A DNA stretch of 64,000 nucleotides from an uncultured Clostridia bacterium (GTDB taxonomy: Bacteria > Bacillota > Clostridia > TANB77 > CAG-465): contig CALWOC010000004.1 in NCBI GenBank assembly GCA_944383015.1, positions 1 to 64,000 on the forward strand, given 5' to 3'. Below, piece after piece: positions 39,413-48,609 of this stretch. The stretch's first letter is position 1, and each line of letters begins with the position of its first letter. The notes under the pieces are model-generated. The model was given only the letters and a program-made list of their open reading frames with translations. It was not told the DNA's origin and made no database searches. The position numbers and the translations under genes are program-made.

Positions 39413-42400
39413 TTATTTTAATTTCATAGAAACAACTTTTGAAATTCCATATTCTTGCATTGTTATTCCATAAACAGAAGATGCAACTTCCATAGTTCCT
39501 TTTCTATGTGTTATAACAATAAATTGATTCTTCTTAGAATATTCTTTTATATATTCTGCAAATCTATGAACATTTACATCATCAAGAGCCGCTTCTATCT
39601 CATCTAAAATACAAAATGGAGGTGATTTTATTTGCAATATTGCAAATAAAAGTGCAGTAGCAGTAAGCGCTCTTTCTCCACCAGAAAGTAATGACATACT
39701 TTGTAACTTCTTACCTGGTGGTTGAACTTCAATTTCTATGCCACTATTTAAAACATCATTTTCATCTGATAATTTAAGATCAGCTTTACCTCCACCAAAA
39801 AGCTCTTTAAATGTATTATTAAAGTTTTCTGTAATAATTTTAAAATTATTTGTAAATTGCTGTTTCATTATACTAATCATATTAGATATAAGATTTTCAA
39901 GCTTCTTTTTAGTTTCCTCTAAATCCTGTTTTTGATTTGAAATGAAATCATATCTTTGCTTTGTCTTTTTATATTCCTCAATAGAACTAATATTTACTTC
40001 ACCTAATTCTTTTATTTCTTTTCTAAGTTTATTTGCATCTTTTTCAACTTGCTTTATATTTATTTCTTCATTTTCATTAATCAAAGCTTTAGAACTTGAA
40101 ATTGTAAGCTCATAATCGTTCCACATTTTGTCTTTTAAATTATTTAACTCAATCTCATATTTTATTCTTTTTGCTTCAACTTTACTTTTTTCTTCTTTAA
40201 TACTATTTAAAGTGTTTAAAGTATTAATAATACTACTATCTATTTGTTCCATATCTTGCTCATATATTGTTTTTTCTTCTTTTAGATTATTACTATTAAT
40301 TTGATATTCTTCTTTAATTTTTGAGCTGTTTTCAATAGTTTCTTTAATAGTACTAATTTCTTCTTTATATTTATCATTTTGCATATTAATTGATCCTATT
40401 TCAATCTTTTTCTTTTCAATTGATTGTTCAAAATTTAAAATATCATTTTCTATCTTTTCTTTCATCTCGTCAATTGATGATACTGTTTCGTCAAAAGAAG
40501 AAAGTGATACTTTTAAATTAACAACATCTTCATTTAATATGTCTATTTCTTTTTGCTTTTCTCTATTAAATCTAGTATATTCATCTATTTCTTCTTGTTC
40601 CTTTGAATTTTGTACATCAATTTTAAAGATCTCTTGATTATTATTTTCTATCTTTTTCTTCATATCTTGAATAGATTTTGATATTTTATCTAGATTATCC
40701 TTAAAATTTTGTTTTTGTGTATCAATTTTTTCTATTTCTTTATTTATATATTCTTTTCTTTGATTAAGTGTTGCAATATCTACAACAAGACTTTCTTTTT
40801 GTGGTAAAATTGTATCTAGTTCATTATTTATCTGTTCTTTTTGTTTTTCTATTTCTGTAATTTGATCTTTTATTTTATTAAATTCACTTTGCTTTTTAGT
40901 AATTAGCTCACTTAATTCAGCAATTTTTTCTTTTCTTCCAATAACACCACCAGATTTTAAGCTAGTTTTTCCACCAGTTATACTACCAGTTTGAGATAGT
41001 AGCTCACCAGATACAGTAACTATTCTTAGAGAATTTTTTAATTTCTTTGAAAGTAAAATTGCATTATCTATATTATCTACAATAACTGTATTAGCAAGTG
41101 CTAGTTTAATTGCTTTTTCATATTTTTTATCATAAGTTACAAGATCAGATGCTATTCCTATAACGCCATCATTTTTTAATACTTTTGAATTAACTTCTAA
41201 TGCACTGCTTAAGTTACTTAATGGTAAAAAAGTTACTCTTCCTAAAGAATTATTATTTAAATATGTTATTAAATTTTTAGCTATAATCTCATCTTCTACT
41301 ACTATATTTTGTATAAATCCACCTAGTGCTACCTCTATTGCATACTCATATTTCTCATCTGTAGAAATTAAACCAGCTATAGTTCCATGTACTTTTGAAT
41401 TTGTCTTAGCATAATCTAATATACTTTTAACTGACTTACTATATCCTTCATTCTCATTTTCAAGATTTAATAAATAATTATGCTTAGCTTTAGTAGTCAT
41501 AAGCTGTTGATTTATATTGTTTTTGTTTTCTATTAAAATATCAATATCATTTTGATTATTTTGCATTTTCTCGTCTAATAACGTTATTTTTTGATTAATG
41601 TCATTTAGTTCCTTATTCTTTAAAGAAATATTTTGTACTACGTCATTTAATTCAAAATTTAATTTATCCTTTTGAGAAACACTTTTATCATTTTGTCTTT
41701 TCTTTTCTTCTAGCTGCTTTTCTTCTGCTTCAATAGTTGCACTTATACTACTGTTCTCATTTTTTAAATCAAACTTTTTATCATTATTTTCATCTATAAT
41801 TTTCTTTAAATTCTCTATTTGCATTCCTTTTTCATCAAGTGTTGATACTATAGAATTTAACTCTTCTTCTTTTTGAGCTAGTTCTTCCTCAAATTTCTTT
41901 TTGTTTTGAAACACATTTTCTCTTTTTTGAACTCTTTTTTCAATTTCAGCCTTAAGCAAAGAAATTTTTTCTTGATCTTCTATAATTTCTTTTGCTAATC
42001 TTTCAGAATTTGCATTTGAAGAATTAATATTTGCATCTAATAATGATATCTTAGAGTTAAGTCTTTCCTTTTCATTTTCAACTTGAAAATATTTTTCTCT
42101 AAGCTCATCAATTCTATTAGATAGCACTTGAATTTTTTCTTTAAGCTCATTCTTTTTATTTTCACTTTCTTTAGATAAATTTTCTTGTGTATCTATATCT
42201 TTTTGAAGTGTTTCTAACATATCATCTATTTTTTTCATATCTGATGAATTATTTTCTATACTAGATACAAATATCTTAACATCTAATAATTTTAGTTCAT
42301 CCCTTAAATTTAGATATTTTTTAGCAGTATTTGCCTTTTGCTCTAATGGTTCAATTGTATTTTCAATTTCAGATAGGATATCACTTACTCTTTGCAATGT

Positions 42401-42958
42401 TGTTTCCGTATTAGTAAGTTTTCTTGTTGCTTCTTCTTTCCTTGTTCTATATTTTACAATTCCAGCAGCTTCTTCAAATATATGTCTTCTTTCTTCTGAC
42501 TTATTAGACAAAATTTCATCTATTTTTCCTTGAGAAATAATACTATATCCATCTTTTCCTAGTCCTGTATCCATAAATATTGCTTGTATATCTTTTAATC
42601 TACACTCTGTACCATTAATTAAATAGTTACTTTCTCCACTTCTATACATTCTTCTTGTAACTATAACTTCATTATAATCTACAGGTAAAGTTCCATCTGA
42701 ATTATCTAAATACATTGACACCTCAGCAAATCCAACTTTCTTTCTTGCTTGTGTTCCAGAAAATATTACATCTTCCATCTTAGAACCACGCAAGTTTTTT
42801 GCGCTTTGTTCTCCTATAACCCACCTAATAGCATCAGATATATTACTCTTTCCACTACCATTAGGTCCAACTATAGTTGTAATTCCATCTAAAAATAGTA
42901 TTTCTGTTTTATCTGCAAATGATTTAAATCCTTGTATTTCTAGTTTTTTTAGTTGCAT
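39413..42958 (-). CDS. smc: Chromosome segregation ATPase SMC
   Basis: 1181 residues, full length. Walker A GPNGSGKS is at 31-38, with the Q-loop region further on. Two long coiled-coil arms flank a hinge near 505-680 (HGTIAGLISTDEKYEYAIEVAL, SLRIVTVSGELLSQTGSITGG). The C-terminal head has signature LLSGGERAL and Walker B ILDEIEAALDD. With ScpA and ScpB it forms bacterial condensin; scpB is at 23.3-23.8 kb here. In many Firmicutes smc follows rnc and precedes ftsY, but neither is adjacent here. ATG follows AGAAGGGGATAT. Confidence 0.97.
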   Translation of the reverse strand: MQLKKLEIQGFKSFADKTEILFLDGITTIVGPNGSGKSNISDAIRWVIGEQSAKNLRGSKMEDVIFSGTQARKKVGFAEVSMYLDNSDGTLPVDYNEVIVTRRMYRSGESNYLINGTECRLKDIQAIFMDTGLGKDGYSIISQGKIDEILSNKSEERRHIFEEAAGIVKYRTRKEEATRKLTNTETTLQRVSDILSEIENTIEPLEQKANTAKKYLNLRDELKLLDVKIFVSSIENNSSDMKKIDDMLETLQKDIDTQENLSKESENKKNELKEKIQVLSNRIDELREKYFQVENEKERLNSKISLLDANINSSNANSERLAKEIIEDQEKISLLKAEIEKRVQKRENVFQNKKKFEEELAQKEEELNSIVSTLDEKGMQIENLKKIIDENNDKKFDLKNENSSISATIEAEEKQLEEKKRQNDKSVSQKDKLNFELNDVVQNISLKNKELNDINQKITLLDEKMQNNQNDIDILIENKNNINQQLMTTKAKHNYLLNLENENEGYSKSVKSILDYAKTNSKVHGTIAGLISTDEKYEYAIEVALGGFIQNIVVEDEIIAKNLITYLNNNSLGRVTFLPLSNLSSALEVNSKVLKNDGVIGIASDLVTYDKKYEKAIKLALANTVIVDNIDNAILLSKKLKNSLRIVTVSGELLSQTGSITGGKTSLKSGGVIGRKEKIAELSELITKKQSEFNKIKDQITEIEKQKEQINNELDTILPQKESLVVDIATLNQRKEYINKEIEKIDTQKQNFKDNLDKISKSIQDMKKKIENNNQEIFKIDVQNSKEQEEIDEYTRFNREKQKEIDILNEDVVNLKVSLSSFDETVSSIDEMKEKIENDILNFEQSIEKKKIEIGSINMQNDKYKEEISTIKETIENSSKIKEEYQINSNNLKEEKTIYEQDMEQIDSSIINTLNTLNSIKEEKSKVEAKRIKYEIELNNLKDKMWNDYELTISSSKALINENEEINIKQVEKDANKLRKEIKELGEVNISSIEEYKKTKQRYDFISNQKQDLEETKKKLENLISNMISIMKQQFTNNFKIITENFNNTFKELFGGGKADLKLSDENDVLNSGIEIEVQPPGKKLQSMSLLSGGERALTATALLFAILQIKSPPFCILDEIEAALDDVNVHRFAEYIKEYSKKNQFIVITHRKGTMEVASSVYGITMQEYGISKVVSMKLK

Positions 42959-42982
42959 ATATATCCCCTTCTAATCCTCTAA

Positions 42983-43011
42983 ATTATATTATATTTAGCT
43001 AATTTTTGCAA
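42983..43011 (-). promoter_or_regulatory. smc promoter
   Basis: Minus strand TTGCAA (43011-43006), 17 bases, TATAAT (42988-42983), about 25 bases before the start codon. Confidence 0.6.
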
Positions 43012-43038
43012 CTTTTTATAATTTTTTAGTACATTTTA

Positions 43039-43067
43039 TTGATTATGTAAACTCTACGTGGTATAAT
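43039..43067 (+). promoter_or_regulatory. Promoter of the small frameshifted gene
   Basis: TTGATT (43039-43044), 17 bases, TATAAT (43062-43067); transcription should start near 43074, giving a ~100-base leader. Confidence 0.75.
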
Positions 43068-43077
43068 ATAAGTGTAT

Positions 43078-43154
43078 GGTAATTCAAAAAGTCAAAGGCA
43101 ATTGCTAAAGACATATTATGCAACAATTGCCTTAGCACAAAAGAATTCCAAATA
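43078..43154 (+). promoter_or_regulatory. Large hairpin in the 5' leader
   Basis: AAGGCAATTG (43095-43104) pairs perfectly with CAATTGCCTT (43124-43133) around a 19-base loop. An outer TGG.AATTC/GAATT.CCA pairing brackets it. The structure fills the start of the leader and ends before AGGAGG. Not followed by T, so not a plain terminator. Regulatory role inferred. Confidence 0.5.
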
Positions 43155-43174
43155 AATTAATAGGAGGTTTCATT

Positions 43175-43460
43175 ATGGAACAAAGTAAAAATTTTAAAGA
43201 ACAAAAAAGTTTATTTGGAGGTAAAAAAGTTAGAAACTATCTAATGCGGAATTTATGAAAATTCTGATACTATCAATAGTTTAATTACTTTTGAAGATTT
43301 CATTAGAAAAGTACTAACGTTACACACCGAAGATGAAGTATTCAACCTTAGAATTTACGACTTTGAAGATGCAGCAATAGAGAAAGCATATAAATTCCAA
43401 GATTTTGAATGCGAAAGTGAGGACGTTAAAATTAAAAAACCTTGCTATGAATTACTATAG
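43175..43460 (+). pseudogene. Small acidic protein gene (~95 codons) interrupted by a +1 shift
   Basis: ATG at 43175 follows AGGAGGTTTCATT and reads 27 codons (MEQSKNFKEQKSLFGGKKVR...) to TGA at 43256. The +1 frame, closed by TAA at 43242, then runs clean for about 70 codons to TAG at 43458 (ENSDTINSLITFEDFI, FNLRIYDFEDAAIEKAY). The join must therefore lie in 43242-43258. The span of 286 bases is one over a multiple of three. The second part has no good start of its own. Function unknown; the joined product would be small, acidic and soluble. A real mutation, an assembly error or recoding cannot be told apart here. Confidence 0.55.
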
Positions 43461-43467
43461 CAAGTTT

Positions 43468-43490
43468 GAGACTCTTTTTAGAGTCTCTTT
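43468..43490 (+). terminator. Terminator after the small frameshifted gene
   Basis: GAGACTCT (43468-43475), loop TTTT, AGAGTCTC (43480-43487), then T-rich tract. Confidence 0.85.
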
Positions 43491-43501
43491 TTTGTTTTTT
43501 A

Positions 43502-43530
43502 TTGACTTTACATAAATATGATGATATAAT
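43502..43530 (+). promoter_or_regulatory. Promoter of the 277-residue protein gene
   Basis: TTGACT (43502-43507), 17 bases, TATAAT (43525-43530), ~50 bases before ATG. Confidence 0.8.
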
Positions 43531-43581
43531 ACGCCTAAGCAGATATTTTTTTATCCAATTTGATTAAAAAGGAGGTTTTTA

Positions 43582-44415
43582 ATGAAAAACAAAATAAACG
43601 ATAGGAGTATACTATCATTTAGTAAAAATAATAAGGAAGATTCCTATTTAGAATTAGGAAACAAAGAGGAGCAGAAAAAAATATTATTAACATTAAAAGA
43701 GATTGGATTTCAAGATGTAAAAATTGAATCAACTGATAGTCTTACTAATCTTAGTCTAGTAGATCTATTAGATGATGAAGATGAACAAATTATTCTATCC
43801 AAAGAACTATTTAATGCATTTATAATAGCTTCAAGAGGAAAAAAGAATTACAACGATAAAAAAATATATGATTTATTTAAAAATGTAGTTTTCTTGTACA
43901 ATGATACAATACAATCTACAGATAAATTTGGTGCTTTAACATATTTACAAAGAATTGCTAATTTATTAGATTATTTAGAAATATCTAATATAATGGAATT
44001 ATCCATTGAGCAATTAAATAAAATTCTTGAAATAGAAGATGTAAACTTGATACAAAAAACCTATGAAGACATAAAGAAAAAACGTTATAAGCTTACATCT
44101 AGAGAATTTAATACTTTTATGCGAATGTTAAAGAATTCAAAAAGTAATAAAATTGATGTACAAGAAGCAAAAAATGTATATAAATATATATCTAATATTT
44201 ATAACGAAAATCCGATATTACAAGATAACATTAACTACATTGAATACTTAGAAAAATTTTCTAAAATAAACACAAAAACTATAATATCTATGAGAATGTA
44301 TCAAATATTAGAAGTATTTGAAATACAAAATATAATATATGAAAATGTAAATGAAGAGAAGAAACTTATCAACGATTTAACAACGAACACAACATGCTTT
44401 GATAGTATGAATTAA
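43582..44415 (+). CDS. All-helical soluble protein of unknown function
   Basis: 277 residues; no recognised domain. Highly charged, predicted nearly all alpha-helical, no signal or membrane segment. There are repeated short helix-turn-helix-like units (e.g. YLQRIANLLDYLEISNIMEL, FNTFMRMLKNSKSNKIDVQ). The IANLLDYLEISNIMELSIEQL stretch is reminiscent of tandem helical DNA-binding or regulatory proteins, but I would not name one. ATG follows AAAGGAGG. It has its own near-consensus promoter and terminator, so it is probably expressed in vegetative growth. Confidence 0.6.
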   Translation: MKNKINDRSILSFSKNNKEDSYLELGNKEEQKKILLTLKEIGFQDVKIESTDSLTNLSLVDLLDDEDEQIILSKELFNAFIIASRGKKNYNDKKIYDLFKNVVFLYNDTIQSTDKFGALTYLQRIANLLDYLEISNIMELSIEQLNKILEIEDVNLIQKTYEDIKKKRYKLTSREFNTFMRMLKNSKSNKIDVQEAKNVYKYISNIYNENPILQDNINYIEYLEKFSKINTKTIISMRMYQILEVFEIQNIIYENVNEEKKLINDLTTNTTCFDSMN

Positions 44416-44458
44416 TAAAATAACAGTTAAATCATTGGAAAAAAAAATCTGCGATAAA

Positions 44459-44484
44459 AACAGAGTGCATATTACACTCTGTTT
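44459..44484 (+). terminator. Terminator between two converging unknown genes
   Basis: ACAGAGTG (44460-44467), seven-base loop, CACTCTGT (44475-44482), then T7. Confidence 0.8.
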
Positions 44485-44487
44485 TTT

Positions 44488-45951
44488 TTACATTACACCA
44501 TATTTTTTAGTTGAAGTTCTAAAAGTCTGATTACATAATTTACTCCATACTTTATACTCTTTTAATTTTTTACTTATTATTTCCATGTGATATTCTGTCT
44601 CTGATAATTTAATTATTCTAACAATGTCATCTTCATCATACATTATATTACTTAAAACACTACTTACAAAAGTTAGATATGATTGTCTTGGTTTATATGT
44701 TATCATAGCTTCGTTATCATTATATTTCTCATTTGTTTTGGCATCTACAACTTCTAAGTTTATATGTTTTACTTTATATGCTGTTCCATTTATCTCTTCG
44801 GTTTGAGCGTCATCAAGTCCAAAAAACTCTGGTATCATTGTTCTTATATGATTTGGTATTTTAACAGCATCATCCTCTTTTGCATTTTTAGAAGAAACTT
44901 CAAATATTAAATTTGATATATTATTTAAATTAACTTTTTTTACTTTTACAATATTTTCTTCATCGTCTATTGTCTTTTTAGTCTTTTTCTTTTTTGGCTT
45001 TTCTGGTTCAACATTTAATTTTACATCAGCTTTTGAAAAAAGCATATCATTTATATCTAAAGTTTCATCAAGTTTTATATTATCATCTTTCATAGACTCA
45101 TCATACAATTCATTATTTTTATCTATTTCATCAGTATCCTGTGGCAATTCCTCCTCATATGACTCTATATCTTTTGGTAAAGTTATTTCTTCCTCTTCAT
45201 AATCAATATCTATGTCCTCTTTAGGCTTTCTTTCTACAGTTTCTTCTGGTATATCAATATCTATAGAAATATCTGATAAATCTATTTTTGGTATTTCAAC
45301 ATCATTTTTATATACATCTTCTGAATTTGAATTATCTTCTTTTTCTACTTCCTCTTTTTTATCTTTCTTTCCTAGTAATTCTGATATACTCATAACACTA
45401 TGATTATATTGTCTAGTAGAAAAAATTTCTTTATCTTGTACTAATTTTTCTATAGTTTCTATATCTAGTTTATTAAAACCATCTTCATCTAAAATTTTTT
45501 GAAGTTCCTTAATTTGTGCTTTATATTCTTTTTTATCATTACTATCTTTTAAATCATAAACTATTTTTGTATATAACGATAAATCACTTTGAATTCCACT
45601 TTCAGATATATTTGAACCACTAACAAAAACTTCTGCTCTATCACTATACTCAAAGACACAAATATTTGAGACAAATTCATTTAAGTTATTATTTGAATAA
45701 AAATATACATCACTTGTATAATTTAATAGTCCTTCAAGCATCCCTCTTGTAGTTGTTTTTTTATCTATGCCAATTACAAAAAATAATTTAGTTTTAATAT
45801 CTATTAAATCTTCTTCAATTATTTTATATCCACTTTCTTTAAAATTACCAACAAAAAAATATGCTTTTTTAGCATTTTTACTTAAACATGTAGAAATAGC
45901 ACTGGCTAAAGTATTCTCATTTTCTTTTTGCATTATTATATTTACTTGCAT
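44488..45951 (-). CDS. Protein with PLD-like N-terminal domain, long acidic linker and separate C-terminal domain
   Basis: 487 residues. Residues 1-~165 resemble the phospholipase-D-like fold of NgoFVII-type nucleases and helicase-associated PLD domains: AYFFVGNFKESGYKII, LFFVIGIDKKTTTRGM, and EVFVSGSNISESGI where an HKD motif would stand. The His and Lys of the motif are missing, so catalysis looks lost. Residues ~195-335 are a very acidic, disordered-looking linker with a KKKKTKK patch. Residues ~345-487 form a compact C-terminal domain (IPEFFGLD, YNDNEAMITYKPRQ, EDDIVRIIKLSETEYHMEII), perhaps a B3-like DNA-binding fold. Assignment is from pattern only. Monocistronic. Confidence 0.6.
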   Translation of the reverse strand: MQVNIIMQKENENTLASAISTCLSKNAKKAYFFVGNFKESGYKIIEEDLIDIKTKLFFVIGIDKKTTTRGMLEGLLNYTSDVYFYSNNNLNEFVSNICVFEYSDRAEVFVSGSNISESGIQSDLSLYTKIVYDLKDSNDKKEYKAQIKELQKILDEDGFNKLDIETIEKLVQDKEIFSTRQYNHSVMSISELLGKKDKKEEVEKEDNSNSEDVYKNDVEIPKIDLSDISIDIDIPEETVERKPKEDIDIDYEEEEITLPKDIESYEEELPQDTDEIDKNNELYDESMKDDNIKLDETLDINDMLFSKADVKLNVEPEKPKKKKTKKTIDDEENIVKVKKVNLNNISNLIFEVSSKNAKEDDAVKIPNHIRTMIPEFFGLDDAQTEEINGTAYKVKHINLEVVDAKTNEKYNDNEAMITYKPRQSYLTFVSSVLSNIMYDEDDIVRIIKLSETEYHMEIISKKLKEYKVWSKLCNQTFRTSTKKYGVM

Positions 45952-46020
45952 AATAACTTACCTCTCCTTATATTAATTATTAATATGATATAATAAAATA
46001 CAAAAAAAGTAAAGACTTTA

Positions 46021-47610
46021 TTATCTAAAGTCTTTATATTTTGATGACTTTCCAAGACCAGGTAAAGTCATTATACTTCCTGCATAAGCTACTATAAATC
46101 CAGCTCCGCCATTTATTTTTATATCCCTTATTGTTATTTTAAAGTCTTCCGGTCTTCCAAGTATTTTAGCATCATCTGTCAAAGAAGATGGTGTTTTTGC
46201 TATACATATTGGTAAATCTCCAAAACCATATTCTTTTGCTTTTGCTATATTTACCCTTGCTTTATCTAAATATTCTACTTCTTTAGCACCATATATATCT
46301 TTACATATTTTCTCTATTTTTTCTTCTATTTTTAAAGATAAGCTATATAATGGTTTATAATTTGCTTCTTTAGTTTCAAGCATTTTTACTACTTTATTTG
46401 CAAAATCAACACTTCCATTAGACCCTTTTGAATATGCATCAGATACCTCTACCTCTACACTATAATTTGAAGCAAATTTTCTTATATAATCTATTTCTTC
46501 TTCATCATCTGTATCATATTTATTTATACACACCATTACAGGAACATCATACTTTTTCATGTTTTCAATATGTTTTCCAAGGTTTACTATACCTTTTTTT
46601 AAATAATTCATATCTTTTTTAGTAATTTCTTCCATCGGCATATATCCATTATATTTTAAAGCTTTAACTGTTGCTACAATAACACTTAAATCTGGTCTAA
46701 TTCCTGCTTTTTGACACTTAATATCCATAAATTTTTCTGCTCCCAAATCAGAACCAAAGCCAGCTTCAACAATACAATAGTCTGCAAGTTTTAATCCAAG
46801 CTTAGTTGCTACCACAGAATTACAACCATGTGCAATATTTGCAAAAGGTCCAAGATGTACAATACAAGGTGTCTCTTCAACTGTTTGAACTAAATTAGGC
46901 TTTAAAACATCTTTAAGTAAAGCCATCATTGCACCTACAACTTCTAATTGTTTTGCAAATACTGGTTTTCCATTAAGATCATATGCAACAAGTATATTTC
47001 CAAGCATTTCTCTTAGATTTTGTCTATCATTTGCAAGACAACATATTGCCATTATCTCACAAGCTGCTGTTATCTCAAAACCAGTATCATATGATACTTT
47101 TTTACCATTTATAGTTATATCTCTTAATGATCTATCATTCATATCTATAGCTCTTTTTATAACTATGTTATTTTGATCTATATTTAACTCATTACCATTA
47201 AATATATGATTATCTACTACTGAGCATAATAAATTATTAGCAGACGTTATTGCATGAAAATCTCCTGTAAAATGAAGATTAATATCTTCATGCGGTTCAA
47301 CAGTAGCTTTTCCTCCACCTATTGCTCCACCTTTTATTCCAAATACAGGTCCCAAAGATGGCTCTCTTAATACAACTATACTATTTTTTCCTATTTTATT
47401 TAATCCCATTGTAAGGCCAATAGACTGAGTTGTTTTCCCCTCTCCAAAAGGTGTTGGATTAATAGAAGTCATGAGTATAAGCTTTCCATTCTTTTTATTT
47501 TTAACTGAATTAAAAAAATCTTCTGATATTTTTGCTTTATATTTGCCAAAGCACTCAATATATTCTTCTGAAATATTAAGTTCTTTAGCTATCTCTAGTA
47601 TATTCTTCAT
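46021..47610 (-). CDS. fhs: Formate-tetrahydrofolate ligase
   Basis: 529 residues, slightly shorter than the usual ~556. It makes 10-formyl-tetrahydrofolate from formate, ATP and THF. P-loop TPFGEGKTTQSIGL is at 53-66, and GAIGGGKATVEPHEDINLH, the folate-site region LGPFANIAHGCNS and the C-terminal GGAGFIVAYAGSIMTLPGLG are all present. ATG follows TTAGGAGGTATATT. Monocistronic; in this organism it feeds purine synthesis or formate assimilation, and no other one-carbon genes are adjacent. Confidence 0.95.
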   Translation of the reverse strand: MKNILEIAKELNISEEYIECFGKYKAKISEDFFNSVKNKKNGKLILMTSINPTPFGEGKTTQSIGLTMGLNKIGKNSIVVLREPSLGPVFGIKGGAIGGGKATVEPHEDINLHFTGDFHAITSANNLLCSVVDNHIFNGNELNIDQNNIVIKRAIDMNDRSLRDITINGKKVSYDTGFEITAACEIMAICCLANDRQNLREMLGNILVAYDLNGKPVFAKQLEVVGAMMALLKDVLKPNLVQTVEETPCIVHLGPFANIAHGCNSVVATKLGLKLADYCIVEAGFGSDLGAEKFMDIKCQKAGIRPDLSVIVATVKALKYNGYMPMEEITKKDMNYLKKGIVNLGKHIENMKKYDVPVMVCINKYDTDDEEEIDYIRKFASNYSVEVEVSDAYSKGSNGSVDFANKVVKMLETKEANYKPLYSLSLKIEEKIEKICKDIYGAKEVEYLDKARVNIAKAKEYGFGDLPICIAKTPSSLTDDAKILGRPEDFKITIRDIKINGGAGFIVAYAGSIMTLPGLGKSSKYKDFR

Positions 47611-47725
47611 AATATACCTCCTAACTTATATATGTATTTTATCATAGAAAAGTCAAGTTTTCAATGTATACCATTAGCTTAACAAAATAATATATATAAA
47701 CTTATATTAAAAAAATTAAATATTC

Positions 47726-47754
47726 TTGATAAATAAATATTAATATGATAAAAT
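47726..47754 (+). promoter_or_regulatory. Promoter of tRNA-Gln(CTG)
   Basis: TTGATA (47726-47731), 17 bases, TAAAAT (47749-47754), 12 bases before the tRNA. Confidence 0.7.
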
Positions 47755-47765
47755 AAAAACTACAT

Positions 47766-47840
47766 TGGGCTATCGCCAAGTGGTAAGGCATCGGACTCTG
47801 ACCCCGACATGCGCTGGTTCGAATCCAGCTAGCCCAGCCA
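47766..47840 (+). tRNA. tRNA-Gln, anticodon CTG
   Basis: 75 bases with encoded CCA. Acceptor TGGGCTA pairs with TAGCCCA. The T-arm contains GGTTCGAATCC. Anticodon loop CTCTGAC gives CTG (reads CAG). The anticodon stem TCGGA/CCCGA has one A-C mismatch beside the loop (positions 31-39), unlike the TTG isoacceptor at 55.9 kb. Confidence 0.95.
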
Positions 47841-47847
47841 ATCATAT

Positions 47848-47885
47848 AAAAATACCAAGTATAAACAAATATACTTGGTATTTTT
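47848..47885. terminator. Bidirectional terminator between tRNA-Gln and PAP2 gene
   Basis: Perfect 15-base arms 47848-47862 (AAAAATACCAAGTAT) and 47871-47885, eight-base loop. Confidence 0.9.
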
Positions 47886-48519
47886 AATTCTGTTTCTTTC
47901 TATTTTCATAATCAGTTATTGTTGTCTTTTTCATTATCATATAAACAATTAAAGATACAGCAAATCCCATTAGCCATCCACCAATAATATCTCCTGCATA
48001 ATGAACTCCTAAATATATTCTTGTAAAGCCAATTACCAATATTAATGCTGTTAAAACAGTGTATATTGTATATCTAATCTTTTTATTTTTTATTAATTTA
48101 TATGCATAAATAATTAAAATAGAATATAATGCCATATTTACCATTGCATGTCCTGATGGAAAACTATAATAATTTTCTGAAACAAGTCTTAATATATTTG
48201 GTCTTTCTCTTGCAAATATACCTTTTAAAATTGTATTTAATACTAAGGAACTAACAACTGCAATGCTTACAGGAATTGCTACTCTATTTCTTAGTTTTGG
48301 AATAGCATATATTACAGCACAAACACACATTATCCCTATAGGTCCTCCTATATTTGTTATAAATACAAGTATTGCTGTTAAAAAATCTGACATATGTTCT
48401 GTAGCCTCTGCATATACCCATGACTCAAATCCATATAATTGATCTGCCTTAATGAAAAAAGCAAGTATAAAAAATAATATAATTGCACAAATTGCTAAAA
48501 GTATATTTTTTCTACTCAT
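47884..48519 (-). CDS. PAP2-family membrane phosphatase
   Basis: 211 residues, about six membrane segments. All three phosphatase motifs are intact: KGIFARERP (K-x6-RP), PSGH in YSFPSGHAMVN, and RIYLGVHYAGD (R-x5-H-x3-D). Bacterial relatives dephosphorylate undecaprenyl pyrophosphate, phosphatidylglycerol phosphate or phosphatidic acid on the outer face of the membrane; lipid-carrier recycling is the most common role. ATG follows GCGGAGGATAGT. Own terminator, so it stands alone. Confidence 0.88.
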   Translation of the reverse strand: MSRKNILLAICAIILFFILAFFIKADQLYGFESWVYAEATEHMSDFLTAILVFITNIGGPIGIMCVCAVIYAIPKLRNRVAIPVSIAVVSSLVLNTILKGIFARERPNILRLVSENYYSFPSGHAMVNMALYSILIIYAYKLIKNKKIRYTIYTVLTALILVIGFTRIYLGVHYAGDIIGGWLMGFAVSLIVYMIMKKTTITDYENRKKQN

Positions 48520-48583
48520 ACTATCCTCCGCTATTTATATATTATATATTTTTAGATAAATAATTTCAACTTTTAATAATAAT

Positions 48584-48609
48584 ATAAAAGGAGATTTCTC
48601 CCCTTTTAT
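48584..48609 (-). terminator. Terminator after the AarF-kinase gene
   Basis: Arms 48584-48594 and 48599-48609, loop TTTC; fully paired as minus-strand RNA with one G-U. Confidence 0.65.
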
